Assembly: GCF_016756495.1 (NCBI RefSeq)
Contig: NZ_AP023243.1
Location: 1,612,001 to 1,676,000 of the forward strand
DNA: 64,000 bases
Reading direction: 5' to 3'
Origin: Mesorhizobium sp. 113-3-3
GTDB lineage: Bacteria > Pseudomonadota > Alphaproteobacteria > Rhizobiales > Rhizobiaceae
The notes under the pieces are model-generated. The model saw only the letters and a program-made list of their open reading frames with translations, was not told where the DNA came from and made no database searches. The translations under genes and the position numbers were made by a program. The stretch's first letter is position 1. Each line of letters starts with the position of its first letter. Below are positions 1 through 8,412 of the stretch, piece after piece.

Positions 1-1068
1 GGCGTGCCGAGATCCGAGCAGCAGCCGGATCAGCAGGAACAGCCCGTCAATGTCACGATTGTGCCGCCGCCCGAGAAGCCCAAGCCGAAACCTGCTCCAG
101 AGCCACCGGAGCCTAAGGCTGAAAAGAAGGCTGAAAAGCCGCCTGAACAAAAGCCCCCTCCGGAGCCACCGAAAACGCCAGACGACCATGTTCTGAAGCG
201 GGTCTTCCAGTACGGCCAGAAAGATACGGGCCCGGAGAAATCGCTCGACGGAAGCAGCGCCAAACCCAACACGCCGTCACCGGCCAAGGATGAGCCGGCG
301 AAGCCGCCGGTAGTACCGACACCCGCGCCGACCCAGCCCGCCCCGGCTGCAACGCCACAGCAGAAGGCAGAGCCCAGCAAGCCTGACGAGAAGCCGGCAA
401 CCGCCGCGCCGGACGAAAAACCTGCGCAAAGCGAGGAAAAGCAGGCGACCGAGGATACTGACAAACAGCAGCCCGACAAACAGGAGGCGGCGCCGCAAAC
501 CGACGAGGAGCAAGCCGTCGTGGCGCCAAAGCCATTGGCGGCCGAGGCCGGCAACAAGCCAGCGCCCGCGGCCGGAAAGGCAAAACCCAAACCTGCAAAG
601 ACGATGAGTTTCAAATCGGCGCGAGCCTTCAAAGCCCCAGGCGGCAAAGCAGCGAAGTCAAGTCCCGCGAACACTGCCGCTGCAGGATCGCCGATCTATT
701 CCGGCCTTCCGGGTGTTCGAAAGCTCTTCTCGCAGGGGGCAACCGGCGATGCATTCGCCACAAGCTCCATGGAGAACGTGCCGCGCGGTCAGCGCGTGGC
801 CACCCTTTGCGGCAATGTTCTGAGCCAGGAACTGCAAAGTGCCGACTATTCGATCAAATGGGTGCCAACCATTCAGCTGGACAAAGGCAATGTCCTCAAT
901 CCTCCGCTGGCCGCCTTCAGCACGAGAAACACCTGGTACAATCTGAACTTCCGGTGCGAGGTCGACGCCGATGCGACGAGGGTGCTGTCGTTCAACTTCC
1001 GTGTGGGGTCAATAGTCCCGCCCGGCGAATGGGCCAGCCGTGGATTCACCAAGTATCCGCTGAATTAG
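1..1068 (+). CDS. DUF930-family protein, 5' truncated by window
   Basis: The frame is open from the first base, so the true start, and probably an N-terminal membrane anchor, lies outside the window. The first ~200 visible residues are low-complexity Pro/Lys/Glu/Ala sequence like the periplasm-spanning spacer of TonB-type proteins. The last ~130 residues, from about GLPGVRKLFSQG, form the conserved part and match the DUF930 family as I remember it. Two cysteines there (TLCGNVL and NFRCEVD) could form a disulfide. The function is unknown. The stop codon overlaps that of the convergent HAD gene. Confidence 0.75.
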   Translation, partial: GVPRSEQQPDQQEQPVNVTIVPPPEKPKPKPAPEPPEPKAEKKAEKPPEQKPPPEPPKTPDDHVLKRVFQYGQKDTGPEKSLDGSSAKPNTPSPAKDEPAKPPVVPTPAPTQPAPAATPQQKAEPSKPDEKPATAAPDEKPAQSEEKQATEDTDKQQPDKQEAAPQTDEEQAVVAPKPLAAEAGNKPAPAAGKAKPKPAKTMSFKSARAFKAPGGKAAKSSPANTAAAGSPIYSGLPGVRKLFSQGATGDAFATSSMENVPRGQRVATLCGNVLSQELQSADYSIKWVPTIQLDKGNVLNPPLAAFSTRNTWYNLNFRCEVDADATRVLSFNFRVGSIVPPGEWASRGFTKYPLN

Positions 1069-1745
1069 GCCGGCACGCCGATCCCGGCCAATTGCCGGCT
1101 AACTTCTTGCCAGTCGGCGCAGACGAAATCGGCGCCGGCCGCCGTCAGCCGCGCGCCATGCTCGGCATAGGTGTGGCCACCACCGGTGTAGCCGATCGCC
1201 GTCATGCCGGCGGCGACCGCGCCCTGGATGCCGAAGGGCGAATCCTCGATGACGATGCAGTCGGCCGGATCGGCGCCCATCCTGAGGGCGGCGAACAGGA
1301 AGATGTCGGGCGCCGGCTTGCCGTTCTTGACCATGGAGGAGCTGTAGATCGCCTCGCCGAAGAAATGCGCCAGACCGGTGACGGCAAGGCTGTGGTTTAT
1401 CCGCTCGACGGAGGATGATGAGGCAACGCAGCGGTCGCCCTCGAGCGTTTGCAGAAATGCCGCGATTCCCGGCGTAGGCCTCAATTCCTCGGTGAACAGC
1501 ACCTTGGTCTCGGCCCAGATGTCGCCATCCGCGGCAGCGGGAAACTGATGGCCGGTCAATTCCTTGATCCGCACGATGATGTCGGACTGCTTCATGCCGA
1601 CGCACTGGGCGATGATGCCGCCATGGACGCCGGGCATGCCGTGCTTTTCATAGACGCGCTCATAGGCCCTGGCGGCCAGCGGCTCGCTGTCGACGAGAAC
1701 ACCGTCGCAATCGAAAATGATAGGCCTTCCTCGCGCCACGCGCAT
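1065..1745 (-). CDS. HAD-superfamily (subfamily IA) sugar-phosphatase-like hydrolase
   Basis: This is a 226-residue phosphatase of the phosphoglycolate/beta-phosphoglucomutase type. Motif I is FDCDGVLVDSE near residue 12 and holds both catalytic aspartates. Motif II is the serine run ASSSS, motif III the lysine of NGKPAPD, and motif IV the acidic EDSPFG. A helical cap sits between motifs I and II. The length is normal for the family. Its position about 1 kb from the sorbitol PTS operon makes a role in hexitol- or sugar-phosphate dephosphorylation possible, but the substrate cannot be read from sequence. Confidence 0.85.
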   Translation of the reverse strand: MRVARGRPIIFDCDGVLVDSEPLAARAYERVYEKHGMPGVHGGIIAQCVGMKQSDIIVRIKELTGHQFPAAADGDIWAETKVLFTEELRPTPGIAAFLQTLEGDRCVASSSSVERINHSLAVTGLAHFFGEAIYSSSMVKNGKPAPDIFLFAALRMGADPADCIVIEDSPFGIQGAVAAGMTAIGYTGGGHTYAEHGARLTAAGADFVCADWQEVSRQLAGIGVPA

Positions 1746-1843
1746 GTCTCCTCACGTCAAATCTCGCACATCGCTATCGTCAAAAAGTCAAATGTTCAAT
1801 AGTGCGATGTCTCGGCGCGTTTTGAGCCTGAAAGGGTGGGCAG

Positions 1844-2494
1844 TCAAAGCTGGCGCAGAGCATCGCTTGCGCGGCCGGATCCGAGCGCCCGTTGCATGGC
1901 TTGCCGGGACTGCGCGCGGTCCGGCGTGATCCAGTTCGGTTCGGCTCCGAGGAAGCGGTCGAGGAAAGCCACTGCGTAGGCCGGCATCTCGGTCACGTTC
2001 TCGCGATAGGACCACCAGGTGCGCAGATCGTCGGCGCATTTGTCGATGCTGGGCGCCTTGCCGAACTCCTGCTCGTAGATCGCCGATATCACCGAGACGC
2101 AGTAGTTGGTGTAAAGGAAGCCTTCCGGCCAGAAGCGGATGATTTCCAGCGTGCCGGCATTCTGCTCCGTCTCGATGAGATCGGCGAGGCCGGAGATTTC
2201 CCGGGCCGGCGCCTGCTTGATCAGTTCGCGCAGCACGAGGCCGGCGGCAAAGACGATGAAGTCGGCGCGGTCGATCGCGGCGAAGCGCTTCTGCGCCTCC
2301 ATGATCTCGACCCAGTCGAGAAAGGCCCGCGTCAGCTTCGCCTCGTCGATCTCGAAACGCACGCCAAACGTGTCCGCGACCACCTTGGCGCTGCCGCGGA
2401 AGGTGGCGCGGAACCAGCGCAGCTGCCGCAACCGGTGGCGCAGGTCGGGCATAAGGGCCAGTTCGTCCCTGAAGGGCAGTTCCATTTCATGCAT
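1844..2494 (-). CDS. conserved hypothetical protein
   Basis: I do not recognise this 216-residue soluble protein. The frame continues upstream to 2614, but that extension is Arg-rich and would run through the gutM promoter region. The ATG at 2494 (MHEMELPFRD) is therefore the likelier start. The protein is rich in Trp, Phe and Tyr, with a helical look and no signal peptide or membrane segment. It is divergent from gutM and shares a ~180-bp intergenic region with it, so it may be co-regulated with the sorbitol PTS genes. Confidence 0.6.
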   Translation of the reverse strand: MHEMELPFRDELALMPDLRHRLRQLRWFRATFRGSAKVVADTFGVRFEIDEAKLTRAFLDWVEIMEAQKRFAAIDRADFIVFAAGLVLRELIKQAPAREISGLADLIETEQNAGTLEIIRFWPEGFLYTNYCVSVISAIYEQEFGKAPSIDKCADDLRTWWSYRENVTEMPAYAVAFLDRFLGAEPNWITPDRAQSRQAMQRALGSGRASDALRQL

Positions 2495-2569
2495 CCCGTT
2501 TGACGACAGGCTAGCACAGCCACGCCGCCGCCGAAATCGGCAGACGGCTCTGTGGATGGCGTTGTGGAG

Positions 2570-2590
2570 GTCAATATCATACATATTGAC
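2570..2590. promoter_or_regulatory. perfect inverted repeat, candidate operator upstream of gutM
   Basis: Arms GTCAATAT and ATATTGAC (8 bp, perfect) flank a 5-nt spacer, 87 bp before the gutM start and between two divergent genes. The half-site resembles the palindrome in front of the SorC-type gene at 8374-8397 (both contain TCAATA), so the same regulator may bind both. This is inference from symmetry and position only. Confidence 0.45.
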
Positions 2591-2676
2591 ATTCGCGGAA
2601 ACAAATGTTCTCACTTTGCTGTTGTCGCGCGCCGGTCCAAGGTGCGGCTCAACATAGGCTTCGGGAGGAGAACCGA

Positions 2677-3114
2677 ATGGCGATTTGGCAGTGGGGACTG
2701 CTTCTGCTGGTTATTGTGTGGGCGCTGCAGTCGCTCGGCGTCTGGCTGCAGATGCGGCACTATTCGGATGTCTTCCGGGGTGTCACCGACCAGTACAAGG
2801 ACGGCTTCGTCGGGGCCGGCAATTTTCGCGGCCGGCTGGCCAAGGGCACTATCGCGCTCGTCGTGGTGACGCCTGACCTGATCGTGCGCCGCCTGATGGT
2901 GATGAGCGGCCGCTCCGTCTTCACCAAGTTCAAGAGACATGAAGAATTCGAGGGTGTTCCCCTCGATCGACTCCGGTCCAACCCTGCGATCATGGGGGAG
3001 GGGGAACCCGGTGTGGCCGAGGCCGTGAAGCGGGCGATCGAACAGATCGACAAAACACGGTCGGAGCCGGGGAAGAAGCCGGGCCTGGCCGGCTTGAACG
3101 TAGCAAGGGCTTAG
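2677..3114 (+). CDS. gutM: GutM-family glucitol operon activator-like protein
   Basis: The protein has 145 residues with one N-terminal membrane helix (about residues 5-22, WGLLLLVIVWALQSLGVW). A conserved GutM-type body follows, with GNFRGRLAKGTI and a track of basic and hydrophobic residues. GutM is the activator that accompanies glucitol PTS operons in enterobacteria, and the three PTS genes directly downstream support the call. The start at 2677 has a strong ribosome site (GGGAGGAG, 2663-2670). A longer frame from 2605 has no such site and is a poor choice. Confidence 0.85.
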   Translation: MAIWQWGLLLLVIVWALQSLGVWLQMRHYSDVFRGVTDQYKDGFVGAGNFRGRLAKGTIALVVVTPDLIVRRLMVMSGRSVFTKFKRHEEFEGVPLDRLRSNPAIMGEGEPGVAEAVKRAIEQIDKTRSEPGKKPGLAGLNVARA

Positions 3115-3165
3115 AGGACGCCGCGCACCGACTGGGATAACCGGCGGGCGGCATAAGGAGGAGAA

Positions 3166-3927
3166 ATGTCTGTATTTTCGTTGTTGGCGCAGCATGCCGA
3201 CATGGCCGTGCACAATCTGCATGTCGCAGGTGCCATGGTCTCGGATGCTGCTTTGCATGGCAAGCTCGCCGTCGAGCATGCTTCCGACCATCTCGTTGTC
3301 CTTGCGCAGGCAGACAGCGGACCCATCACCGTCGATCAGTTCAAGGAAAAACTGAAGGACGTCCAGCAGGAAGAGCAGCTCGGCTGGCTGACCGCCATCG
3401 GCAAGTACTTCATCGGCATCTTCCAGAAGGGCGGTGAAGTGTTCGCCGGCTTCGTCACCGGCATCATTCCGACGCTGGTCGTGCTGATGACCGCCTTCTA
3501 CGCCGTCACCGAACTGGTCGGCGAAGAGCGCGTGCATGGCCTGGCGCGCGGCGCCGGCAGGATCGCCTTGACCCGTTACACGCTGCTGCCGCTGCTGGCG
3601 GTGTTCTTCCTCACCAATCCGATGGCCTACACGTTCGGATCGTTCCTGGAAGAAAAGCACAAGCCGGCCTTCTATGACGCGGCCGTCTCTTACGTGCATC
3701 CGCCGCTTGGCCTGTTCCCACACATCAATCCCGGCGAGTATTTCGTCTGGGGCGGCATTCTCGTGGCTCTGCTCGAGCTCGAGAAGAAGGGCGTTGTCGT
3801 CGCCGGTTACCACGTCAAGGTGGCGATCTGGTACGCCATTGTCGGCCTCGTCGTCATCCTGCTCAAGGGCATGCTGACCGAGCGCATCACCACCATCATG
3901 GCACGCCGCCAGGGCGTCGAGCTGTAA
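3166..3927 (+). CDS. srlA: PTS glucitol/sorbitol transporter subunit IIC
   Basis: This integral membrane subunit forms part of the sorbitol channel. The conserved core starts near residue 75 (IGIFQKGGEVFAGFVTGIIP) and holds the family signature GLFPHINPGEYFVWGG. At 253 residues it is about 65 longer than the E. coli protein. The extra part is an N-terminal His/Asp-containing leader ending at DSGPITVDQFKEK, whose role is unknown. An AAGGAGGAGA ribosome site precedes the ATG. It is followed 16 bp later by srlE. Confidence 0.92.
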   Translation: MSVFSLLAQHADMAVHNLHVAGAMVSDAALHGKLAVEHASDHLVVLAQADSGPITVDQFKEKLKDVQQEEQLGWLTAIGKYFIGIFQKGGEVFAGFVTGIIPTLVVLMTAFYAVTELVGEERVHGLARGAGRIALTRYTLLPLLAVFFLTNPMAYTFGSFLEEKHKPAFYDAAVSYVHPPLGLFPHINPGEYFVWGGILVALLELEKKGVVVAGYHVKVAIWYAIVGLVVILLKGMLTERITTIMARRQGVEL

Positions 3928-3943
3928 GGGCGGGGAGGACATC

Positions 3944-4948
3944 ATGGCCAAGACATTCAAAGCCGTTAAGATCTCCCGGGGCAACACAGGCTGGGGCGGC
4001 CCGCTCGTCATCGAGCCGACCAGCCAGCGCGACAAGGTCGTCTCCGTCACCGGCGGCGGCATCCATCCCGTGGCCCAGCTTATCGCCGACATGACCGGCG
4101 CCACGGCCGTCGACGGTTTCAAGGCGCCGCCGGTCGAAGGCGAGATGGCGGTGGTCGTCGTCGACTGCGGCGGCACCGCACGCTGCGGCGTCTATCCGCG
4201 CAAGCGCATCCCGACCGTCAATCTGACGCCGGTCGGCCAGGCTGGGCCGCTCGCCCAGTTCATCACCGAGGACATCTACGTTTCGGGCGTGAAGCCGGCC
4301 AACGTCACAATGGCGGACGGATCCGAGGCGGTCACCACTGCGGGGGGAGCAGCATCGATGAGTTCAAACAACAACACCGCAGCCGCTGCACCACAGCCGC
4401 TGCCGAGCGAAGGCGGGCTGATCGGCCTGATCAGCTCGATCGGCCGCGTCATGGGCCGGGTGGTTGGCATCTTCTTCAATGCCGGCCGCCGCACGATCGA
4501 CCAGGTGGTGCGCAACGTGCTGCCGTTCATGGCCTTCGTGACCATGCTCATCGGCCTGATCCTCTATACCGGCATCGGTGACGTGCTCGCCCAGCCGATG
4601 GGACCGCTGGCCAACAACATTGTCGGCCTGCTGATCATCTCGGCCATTTGCGGCCTGCCGTTCCTGTCGCCTATCCTCGGGCCAGGCGCCGTCATCGCGC
4701 AGGTCATCGGCGTGGCCATCATCGGTCCGCAGATCGCCAATGGCACGATTTCGCCGGCAATGGCCCTGCCGGCGCTGTTTGCCTACAATACCCAGGTGGG
4801 CTGCGACTTCGTCCCCGTCGGCCTGGCGCTCGGTGAAGCCAAGCCGAAGACGATCGAAATCGGCGTTCCGGCGGTGCTCATCAGCCGCCAGATCATGGGC
4901 CCGGTCTCGGTGCTGATCGCCTGGGTCGTCAGCCTGATCGTGTTTTAA
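3944..4948 (+). CDS. srlE: PTS glucitol/sorbitol transporter subunit IIB (with membrane part)
   Basis: The 334-residue protein receives phosphate from IIA and passes it to the incoming hexitol. The N-terminal ~125 residues form the IIB domain, with the probable phospho-cysteine in VVVVDCGGTARCGVYPRKR. A Ser/Asn/Ala-rich linker follows near residues 130-155. The C-terminal half is hydrophobic and contains the second part of the membrane unit (GLPFLSPILGPGAVIAQVIG). Length and domain order match the E. coli subunit. It is co-transcribed with srlA and srlB. Confidence 0.93.
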   Translation: MAKTFKAVKISRGNTGWGGPLVIEPTSQRDKVVSVTGGGIHPVAQLIADMTGATAVDGFKAPPVEGEMAVVVVDCGGTARCGVYPRKRIPTVNLTPVGQAGPLAQFITEDIYVSGVKPANVTMADGSEAVTTAGGAASMSSNNNTAAAAPQPLPSEGGLIGLISSIGRVMGRVVGIFFNAGRRTIDQVVRNVLPFMAFVTMLIGLILYTGIGDVLAQPMGPLANNIVGLLIISAICGLPFLSPILGPGAVIAQVIGVAIIGPQIANGTISPAMALPALFAYNTQVGCDFVPVGLALGEAKPKTIEIGVPAVLISRQIMGPVSVLIAWVVSLIVF

Positions 4949-4974
4949 GGAAAGTTGAAAATGAGGTTCGCCAC

Positions 4975-5355
4975 ATGACGGTTCTGTTGAGAACACGGGT
5001 CACTTCCATCGGGCCCGAAGTGGCGGATCTTGCCGAAGGGGGCGTGGTCATCCTGTTTGCGGATGGCTCGCCGCCGGAGCTTGCCGAGGTTTCGGTGCTC
5101 CACAAGACGGAGCTCGGACCCAGCGACGGCGCGCCCCAGAAAGGCGCGTCGATCACCCTTGGTCCGGTTTCCGCTGTCATAACCGCCGTCGGCTCCAACG
5201 CGTGGAGCAAGGTGCTCGAGATGGGCCACGTCGTCATCTCGTTCAACGGCGCCACCGAGGCCGAGAGGCCGGGCGAAATATGTGCGTCGCAGGTCGATGC
5301 CCAGGCGCTCGTGGCCGCCCTGAAGACGGATGCGATCATCACCATCGCCGGCTGA
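4975..5355 (+). CDS. srlB: PTS glucitol/sorbitol transporter subunit IIA
   Basis: This is a soluble 126-residue IIA component, close to the usual 123. The phosphorylated histidine is probably the one in LAEVSVLHK near residue 43. The C-terminal half contains the typical ITAVGSNAW and GHVVISFNG segments. It lies 26 bp after srlE. A repeat-bearing gap then separates it from the HPr-Enzyme I fusion, which would be its phosphate donor. Confidence 0.92.
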   Translation: MTVLLRTRVTSIGPEVADLAEGGVVILFADGSPPELAEVSVLHKTELGPSDGAPQKGASITLGPVSAVITAVGSNAWSKVLEMGHVVISFNGATEAERPGEICASQVDAQALVAALKTDAIITIAG

Positions 5356-5388
5356 AGCATCCGCGCCGCAACCATCTGGTTTTGGCTC

Positions 5389-5457
5389 CAGAGCAATTCC
5401 AGGAAAAGTGTGAAACGGTTTTCCGTCCGGAATTGCGTTAGAACAAAGAGTTAGAGC
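5389..5457 (+). repeat. dispersed Mesorhizobium-type intergenic repeat, copy A
   Basis: The copy begins AGAGCAATTCCAGGAAAAG, has a central hairpin-like part (CGGTTTTCCG), and ends with AATTGCGT then AACAAAGAGTTAGAGCA. Degenerate copies lie at 21099-21193 (opposite orientation) and 33700-33770. All three are between genes. Their shared ends and imperfect internal symmetry resemble a REP or MITE-like family. Confidence 0.8.
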
Positions 5458-5492
5458 AATTCGTCGTTTCCGAGAAACGACGAATTGCTCTA
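5452..5492. repeat. perfect 18-bp inverted repeat next to copy A
   Basis: Arms at 5452-5469 and 5475-5492 are exact reverse complements around a 5-nt loop, and 20 bp of sequence separate the hairpin from the next start codon. The arms contain GAGCAATTCGTCGTTT. It overlaps the end of repeat copy A. It could form a strong stem in the leader of the HPr-EI mRNA or act as a partial terminator between srlB and that gene. No T-run follows on the plus strand. Confidence 0.7.
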
Positions 5493-5512
5493 GAAAAAGC
5501 AGAGTATTTGCC

Positions 5513-7489
5513 ATGGAACGCTCGACCATCGTCAGAGTGCATGAAGGTTTGCACGCCCGTCCCGCCACGCGGTTCGTCAAGCTCGCCAAGGGCTTCGAAT
5601 CCGATGTCGAGCTGGTCAAGGACGGCAAGGCGGTCAGCGCCAAGAGTTCCGTCAAGCTGATGCTGCTGGCGGTCAAGGAAAACCAGGAAGTCACCGTGCG
5701 GGCCAACGGCGCCGACGCCATCGAGGCGATCGAAGCGCTGATCGGCTATCTGGAAAACCCCAAGGCGGGTCTCGACGACGAAGCCGAGCCGCAGAGCCCG
5801 GCCAATGATGCCGGCCAGGCGGCACCCGCACCGGCGTCTGTGCCGGCCGCGCCAGGCGAAGCGAACGGCTTGCGCGGTGTCGCCGCAAGCGAGGGCGTCG
5901 CGATCGGGCCGGCCTTCGCGCATTTCCCGCCTGACATCGCCGGGCAGGGCCGCATGCTGCAGGCCGAAGAAATCGCTGGCGAGATCGATAGGTTCCGCGC
6001 CGCCGTTGCTGCCGTCCAGGCGCGCATGGACCGGGCCTTGGCGCAGGACAGCCTGTCGGCCGGCGACCGAGGCATCGTCGCGGCCCTCAGGGATATCGCC
6101 GCCGACGACAGCCTGACCGGCGAGGCCGAGAAGGCGATCAAGGGCGGCAACGATGCGGTCTCGGCCGTCATCACCGCAGCCGCCACCATCGCCGCCGATT
6201 TCAGCGCCGTCGACGATCACTATCTCAATGCGCGGGCGGATGATGTCCATGCCGTCGGCCGGCAGATCTGCCTGGTGCTGCTCGGCCAGGACGACGTCAG
6301 CCTCGAAAGCATTCCCGAAGGGGCCATTCTGATCGCCGACGATATCGGCGCCTGGGATCTGGCGCGTGCGCCGCTGAAGCGCATTGGCGGGGTGATCTGC
6401 GGCCATGGCGGCGCCACCTCGCACATTGCCATCATCGCCCGCTCGCACGGCATTCCGGCGGTGCTGGGCCTTGGCGAGCAGATCAACGCCTTGCGTGCCG
6501 CGCGCGACGTGGCGCTCGACGGCAACAGCGGTCATGTGATCATCGACCCGGACGAGGCGACGCGTGCCGAATACGCCGGCCGCGTCGAGGCGGCCGCCAA
6601 GGAGCGCGCCGGCCTGACCGCCTTCAAGACAGTGACGCCGAAACGCGCCGACGGCAAGCTGATCGAGGTTGCGGCCAATATCGGCTCACTGGAAGAAATC
6701 GAGGCGGCGCAGGAAGCGGGCGCCATGGGCGTCGGCCTGTTCCGCACCGAGCTCCTGTTCATGCGCCATATGCATCTTCCCTCGGAGGACATGCAGGCCG
6801 AGACCTATGCGGCGCTGGCCAAGGCCTTCGCGCCCTATCCGGTCATTGTGCGCACGCTCGACATCGGCGGCGACAAGCCGATCGCCGGGATCGAGTTTCC
6901 CGACGAGGAGAACCCCTTTCTCGGCTGGCGCGGCATCCGCATGTGCCTCGACCGGCCCGATATCTTCAAGCGCCAGCTCAGGGCGCTGCTGAGGGCGGCC
7001 GTGCACGGCAACATCAAGGTGATGCTGCCGATGGTGTCCGATATTTCCGAAGTCACGCGCACCCGCGCACTGGTCGATGAATGCGCCGCCGAACTCAAGG
7101 CCGAAGGCGTGCCTTACGCGACATTCGATCTCGGCGTGATGATCGAAACGCCGGCTGCCGTGCTGATCGCCCCGGCATTGGCGAAAGAGGTGGCCTTCTT
7201 CTCGATCGGCACCAACGACCTGACCCAGTACATCATGGCCGCCGACCGGCTCAACCCGACCGTGGCCAAGCTCAACGACGTCACCAATCCGGCGGTCATG
7301 TCGGCGATCGAGATGACCGCCAAAGCCGGCGTCGCCGCCGGCATCATGGTGGGCATGTGCGGTGAGGCTGCCGGACGCCCGGAGCTGATCCCGGCCTTCA
7401 TCGAGATGGGACTGACCGAGCTTTCGATGAGCCCGGCCTCGATCCAGCGCGCCAAAAAAACGATCACAGCCATGACGGCCGGAGACTAG
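5513..7489 (+). CDS. HPr-Enzyme I fusion, phosphoenolpyruvate-protein phosphotransferase
   Basis: This 658-residue protein combines both general PTS proteins. Residues 1-~88 are HPr, with active His14 in HEGLHARPATRF and the Ser-46-like region AKSSVKLMLL. An Ala/Pro linker (~90-118) leads into Enzyme I. There the phospho-histidine is about residue 304 in GGATSHIAII, and the PEP-binding barrel carries LFRTELLFM, DIGGDKPIAG, FSIGTNDLTQYIMA and GMCGEAAG. No GAF or IIA domain is attached, unlike PtsP or DhaM. Placement right after srlB indicates a dedicated phosphate supply for the sorbitol permease. Confidence 0.92.
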   Translation: MERSTIVRVHEGLHARPATRFVKLAKGFESDVELVKDGKAVSAKSSVKLMLLAVKENQEVTVRANGADAIEAIEALIGYLENPKAGLDDEAEPQSPANDAGQAAPAPASVPAAPGEANGLRGVAASEGVAIGPAFAHFPPDIAGQGRMLQAEEIAGEIDRFRAAVAAVQARMDRALAQDSLSAGDRGIVAALRDIAADDSLTGEAEKAIKGGNDAVSAVITAAATIAADFSAVDDHYLNARADDVHAVGRQICLVLLGQDDVSLESIPEGAILIADDIGAWDLARAPLKRIGGVICGHGGATSHIAIIARSHGIPAVLGLGEQINALRAARDVALDGNSGHVIIDPDEATRAEYAGRVEAAAKERAGLTAFKTVTPKRADGKLIEVAANIGSLEEIEAAQEAGAMGVGLFRTELLFMRHMHLPSEDMQAETYAALAKAFAPYPVIVRTLDIGGDKPIAGIEFPDEENPFLGWRGIRMCLDRPDIFKRQLRALLRAAVHGNIKVMLPMVSDISEVTRTRALVDECAAELKAEGVPYATFDLGVMIETPAAVLIAPALAKEVAFFSIGTNDLTQYIMAADRLNPTVAKLNDVTNPAVMSAIEMTAKAGVAAGIMVGMCGEAAGRPELIPAFIEMGLTELSMSPASIQRAKKTITAMTAGD

Positions 7490-7512
7490 ATCCCCGCGAC
7501 AGCTGCTGGAGC

Positions 7513-8307
7513 TTACGGCAAGTGGGCAAGCAAGGTGGCAAAGACTGGCGTCAGTTCCTCGACCGGGCTTGCCTTGGCGCAGGCCTGCACGATGCGGTCG
7601 TGACGGATATCGGCAGCCAGGATCGCGATCTCCAGCATGTCCGGCTCCGGCGCGCCGTCGCGGCCGGTTGTCGCCAGGCCGCAGGCCAGAACCACCGGCG
7701 CCAGGCAGCTTACGTCGAGCGCTCTCTCGCCGGCCATTTCCGGCGCGGCTTCGCCAAAGCGCACCGGACGCTGGCTGAGCAACTCGACCAGCAGCGCCGC
7801 GCAGGTGGCCGCGATTGCCTGCAGTCCAGTATCCGGGGCGGTCAGCGCGGCCAGCAGGTCGCCATGGCGCTTGCGCATCGTGGCATGCGCGGCGGCGAAA
7901 TCGGCCTCATGAATGCGGGCATTGTCGATCTTCAGCCCGGCGAGAACCGCCTTCGTCAGATAGTACATGTCGCGCCGGAACAGGCGCTCGGCACTCAACT
8001 GCTGGTCTTCGTTTCCGGCCGGGAAATAGGTGCCGAGGCCTTTCACGGTCGTGCCGTCCACCTTGATCGGGCGCTCGTGCGGGACAAAGGATTCGGCGAT
8101 CGACAGCGCTTCATCGACGGCGCTGGCGGCATGGCTGAGCAGGCCTTCGATGCCCTTGCCCGGAAACGGCGGCAGATGGCTGGTCGCTTCGCGCAACACG
8201 CTGGCGTCACCGGTGCCGTCATGACGGCTTTGCCGGATGATGTCGCGGACTTCCCGCAACCGGTCCTTCAAATTGACGCGCACGTCTTCGGAGATTTGTC
8301 GGAGCAT
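7513..8307 (-). CDS. conserved hypothetical protein in the sorbitol PTS locus
   Basis: I do not recognise this protein of about 264 residues. I chose the ATG at 8307 (MLRQISEDVRVNLKDR) because the longer frame to 8481 would cross the palindrome and promoter shared with the SorC-type gene. It is soluble, helical and Ala/Leu-rich, with no signal peptide. The region PFPGKGIEGLLSHAASAVDEAL and a C-terminal Ala/Leu-rich bundle are the main features. It is divergent from the regulator and tail-to-tail with the HPr-EI gene, so probably part of the same regulon. Confidence 0.6.
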   Translation of the reverse strand: MLRQISEDVRVNLKDRLREVRDIIRQSRHDGTGDASVLREATSHLPPFPGKGIEGLLSHAASAVDEALSIAESFVPHERPIKVDGTTVKGLGTYFPAGNEDQQLSAERLFRRDMYYLTKAVLAGLKIDNARIHEADFAAAHATMRKRHGDLLAALTAPDTGLQAIAATCAALLVELLSQRPVRFGEAAPEMAGERALDVSCLAPVVLACGLATTGRDGAPEPDMLEIAILAADIRHDRIVQACAKASPVEELTPVFATLLAHLP

Positions 8308-8373
8308 CGCGGTCTGCCTCGAAAGTGGCTTGCAGGGCGGCCGGCAAGGGCCCGTCGCCGACTCTACATTGTT

Positions 8374-8397
8374 CCTATCGATTGGTAGATCAATAGG
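8374..8397. promoter_or_regulatory. inverted repeat, candidate SorC-type operator
   Basis: Arms CCTATCGAT and ATCAATAGG (9 bp, one mismatch) surround a 6-nt spacer in the divergent promoter region between the hypothetical gene and the SorC-family regulator. The position suggests autoregulation. It shares the TCAATA half-site with the perfect palindrome before gutM. Confidence 0.45.
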
Positions 8398-8412
8398 CGA
8401 TACTAGACCAGC

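Noticed and set aside
2611..4176. A 521-codon minus-strand open frame opposite gutM-srlA-srlE
   Set aside because: Opposed to well-supported PTS genes, with the repetitive His/Gln/Asp/Arg composition of a shadow frame.
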